From positions 26,864,131 through 26,928,130 of the forward strand of contig NC_045140.1 of the NCBI RefSeq assembly GCF_008831285.2: a DNA stretch of 64,000 bases, in the 5' to 3' direction. This document shows positions 61,601 to 64,000 of the stretch, piece after piece (positions within the stretch are counted from its first letter, which is position 1; each line of letters opens with the position of its first letter). The stretch is from Nymphaea colorata (Eukaryota; Streptophyta; Magnoliopsida; Nymphaeales; Nymphaeaceae). A model generated the notes under the pieces. The model was not told where the DNA came from, ran no database searches, and saw nothing but the letters and a program-made list of their open reading frames with translations. The position numbers were made by a program, and so were the translations under genes.

Positions 61601-62679
61601 CTAGTCCCTTTTTGTACTAATAACGGGAGTTTTTTTGGTATGTCAAGGTCAGACATATCAACCGTTTGGTGTCCTCTGATCTCATCGCACGTTCGCTACT
61701 TGGCCGCAAATTTTACCATTTCAAGTGTGGATTTTTTTCACAGCATTGTTGTCTTCTTCGTTCTTATGTCAGCTCTTTCTCGGGGTGGAATTTTGGTTTC
61801 CTCTCCATTCTGTGACAATACCTGAACTTTGTAAAAAATATTGCAGAAATTCAATAGCGATATGAAAGGGGAGAGGGAAACTGCTGATTCGAGTTTTCCC
61901 GGTTTGCCAACGAAAGGCAACATGCCGGAAACAGTTCAACAAGAAGGTAACCGATGCGTAAGGAAAACATGAAGATGAAACAGATATAGTAGATTACACC
62001 TTTCTGTCAACAAGATAGATGCTCAATGTAATTAGACCTAATTTCCGCAGGAACAACTATCAGAGACACACCAACATGGGAGATCGCTCATCTGCCACAT
62101 AATCCAGAGCATCAGCAAGGAACAAACTTCCAGCCCGAGAAGACATCGGCTCTTACATTTCAGGAAAACCAACTTAAGCAGATTCTTCTCAGCAGTCCAG
62201 CACTCCTTGATGCTGCAAAAGCGTTGTTTGAAATCCATGTGCCCACTGGTATTCTCGGAGCAAGTTATCTGAAAGGCACTAAAAATCACGGAGACCAGTT
62301 AGTAGACTGTCTACATGAAATATTGAGAAGGAAAGGCAGAAGGGAAGAGCTCGGCCTACACCACTCAAACAAGTTTTCAAAATACCCAAAGATCCTAAGC
62401 TTGGATGACCTAGTAAAGGGGCTGAACGAGGATCTTAACAGTCTCAATGACCATGGCGATAATGGCTGCCTTGAACCAGCAGATTACCTAAATAAATTGA
62501 TAGAAAGCGATATTCAAAGCTCTCGTCCCCATACAAGCTGTTTGTGGGATGTGGACTGGTTTGAAGGTTTATTTGCAGAGGAGACGGATAGAATTGCAAG
62601 GGAAGTCGAGAAGCACATCCTCAATGAACTTCTCAAGGAGACCGCTGAACAGTTATATTCACGAACTCTACGGTTTTAA
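58658..62679 (+). CDS. TRM/LONGIFOLIA-like protein (DUF3741-type motif, DUF4378)
   Basis: Exons are 58658-58769, 58902-58972, 59097-61460, 61847-61946 and 62051-62679; phases agree and give about 1091 residues. The protein starts MPTKSSFAQKLLHDIRKKKE. The large third exon is hydrophilic and probably disordered. It carries the family signature RIPNVIAKLMGLEELP (about residues 369-384; the VIARLMGL motif of TON1-recruiting-motif proteins). The C-terminal exons carry LLSSPALLDAAKALFEIHV and DVDWFEGLFAEETDRIAREV, matching the DUF4378-type end. TRM and LONGIFOLIA proteins bind TON1 and/or microtubules and set division-plane position or organ elongation. Reading through the exon 3 donor (GTAAGT at 61461) adds a short false tail. 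The upstream frame offers only a TTG, so the ATG at 58658 is used. The family is sure; the TRM subgroup was not assigned. Confidence 0.87.
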
Positions 62680-64000
62680 CCTTCTATGAAGCAACACAGA
62701 TTCGAACAACGACTACTTGTATTGTAATCTGAAACAAATAAAATCCTCTCACGTTGTTTTACTGTTGGAAATTGTCCGGATTTTGCAGTCCCCGCGAAAG
62801 AGGGCGGATGTGCAGAGATAGATATATACCACGGATGGGCTTGTTATCATCCATTTGAATAGACGCTTAAACTGATTTCTCGATGAAAGCGATGATTTTT
62901 TGAAAAAGCTATAGTATTGAAATGAAGACTCTGAACTTTTGGTTCTTTATAAGAACTTGCATGCATTGCCATGAAGTGGGGATATTTTTCCTAGAAATCG
63001 TTGTTATTCATCTCTTGGATTGAGGCACACAATCTTTTTACACGTTTTCTCCTTGCAAAAATGAGGAAAGGAAATCATGACTACCAATTTAAATAAGTAA
63101 TAAAAAGGAATGTATAGAGAAGCACACATTTAAACCTGTTCTTCACAGTACGCATGAGCTATCCTTCCAAACGTGTTATCCACTTATCCTTCCATTTTCC
63201 AAATGTTTGCATGTGCGCTGAACGCTTTATTGAATTTGGCGCCATTTTCAAAAGAAATTTAACTCTCAACAATGCAGATAATATTCGGTTACTCAACAAT
63301 ACAAAAATCATATTTTTCAGCATGCACATATTTGATTGCTATAAGATCGTCCCGCTTTATAGTCAGCCTCCATCTGGTTCTTTATTCAGTTTTCTTTACA
63401 AACAGCACAGAAGGATGCAAAATATTTGAAAATATTAAAATGAAAACTTGATGCTTAAATCAATTCTTGAGTCAATAAAGATAACATGGTAAACACAAAA
63501 TCTAACCAATGCATCAAATTTCCGTGCTTTTTATCACATTAGTGCCCTCAAAATTGAGTTGTGAATCTAATTTCTCTCTCTGGTATCTGCATATATGTTC
63601 ATTTACATATGTTTCTAAATCATGCTATTGCATAATGGTGAACATTTTTATAACGGATGGATTTAATGTTGACTATGATTTGATCCGTATCAAGCACTTT
63701 ATTTGTTGGGGTGATTAGCAATATGTTTAAGATACATGAGAGTTTATTAAGATAAAATGACGACAAGATGTGAGGTAGCTATAGAAAAGTTGCGAGAAAG
63801 AAAAGAGCGGCAAATTAACAAAAAAAAAAAAGATTGATACAGTGTCACCTTATTGAGTCATCAAACAGCACGGACTACATGTTTGGTCTCCAAAGGCGTT
63901 TGTTCCACAGCCACAGGCGACCTCTCACCGGGAGATTGCACAGGAAGGACCCCATTCTGTCGCGGATCCAACGGTCCCGTGCTATTTTAACAAAAGCAAC
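62680..64000. other. 3' flank and AT-rich spacer, no gene seen
   Basis: After the TRM-like stop codon and its 3'UTR the sequence is AT-rich to the end of the window. It has only short open frames without recognisable similarity, a poly-A run near 63.82 kb and slightly higher GC in the last 150 bp. No repeat ends or RNA genes were identified. Confidence 0.4.
62737..62742 (+). terminator. polyadenylation signal of TRM-like gene
   Basis: AATAAA lies 58 bp after the stop codon, just after a TTGTATTGTAATCT stretch of the kind found upstream of plant poly(A) sites. The match is canonical, but the cleavage site was not determined. Confidence 0.45.

Overview
This window is nuclear DNA from a flowering plant. 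The genes are split by many GT-AG introns, the introns and spacers are AT-rich, and several families are plant-specific or plant-expanded (MLO, QWRF/AUG8, TRM/LONGIFOLIA-like, glycine-rich RNA-binding protein). Coding exons such as those at 44.9-46.2 kb and 53.2-54.5 kb are clearly GC-richer than their surroundings. I cannot name the order or species from the sequence alone. No tRNA, rRNA, CRISPR array or bacterial-type feature was seen.

Layout. 0.36-7.25 kb (-): N-terminal exons of an MLO-type seven-transmembrane protein, with the 3' end outside the window. 9.1-12.48 kb (-): QWRF/AUG8 microtubule protein, whose last exon and 3'UTR are tandemly duplicated just downstream. 12.5-14.5 kb: divergent spacer with a complete hAT-type MITE. 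14.5-20.07 kb (+): TYW1, the wybutosine tRNA enzyme (flavodoxin plus radical SAM). 21.36-36.65 kb (-): 17-exon HAD-IG 5'-nucleotidase, convergent with TYW1. 39.7-43.4 kb (+): small conserved-looking protein of unknown function. 44.86-46.15 kb (-): leucine-carboxyl-methyltransferase-type SAM methyltransferase. 49.2-49.86 kb (+): glycine-rich RNA-binding protein with an apparent one-base frameshift. 53.2-56.8 kb (+): BTB/POZ protein. 58.66-62.68 kb (+): TRM-like protein with a DUF3741-type motif and a DUF4378-like C terminus. 62.7-64.0 kb: no gene recognised.

The genes do not form a pathway and should be read as independent plant loci. The tightest contextual link is the tail-to-tail TYW1/5'-nucleotidase pair, which I recall as also being neighbours in Arabidopsis (AT1G75200/AT1G75210). 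The same small LTR family sits in an intron of each: a complete TRIM with 5-bp target duplications in the nucleotidase, and a solo LTR in TYW1. Exon coordinates were assigned by hand from splice consensus, reading-frame phase and remembered family sequence, without transcript data. I found no convincing undescribed multi-gene system. The most unusual items are the potential alternative terminal exon of the QWRF gene, its stop-free 81-bp intron, a GC-AG intron in the nucleotidase, and the frameshifted GRP.
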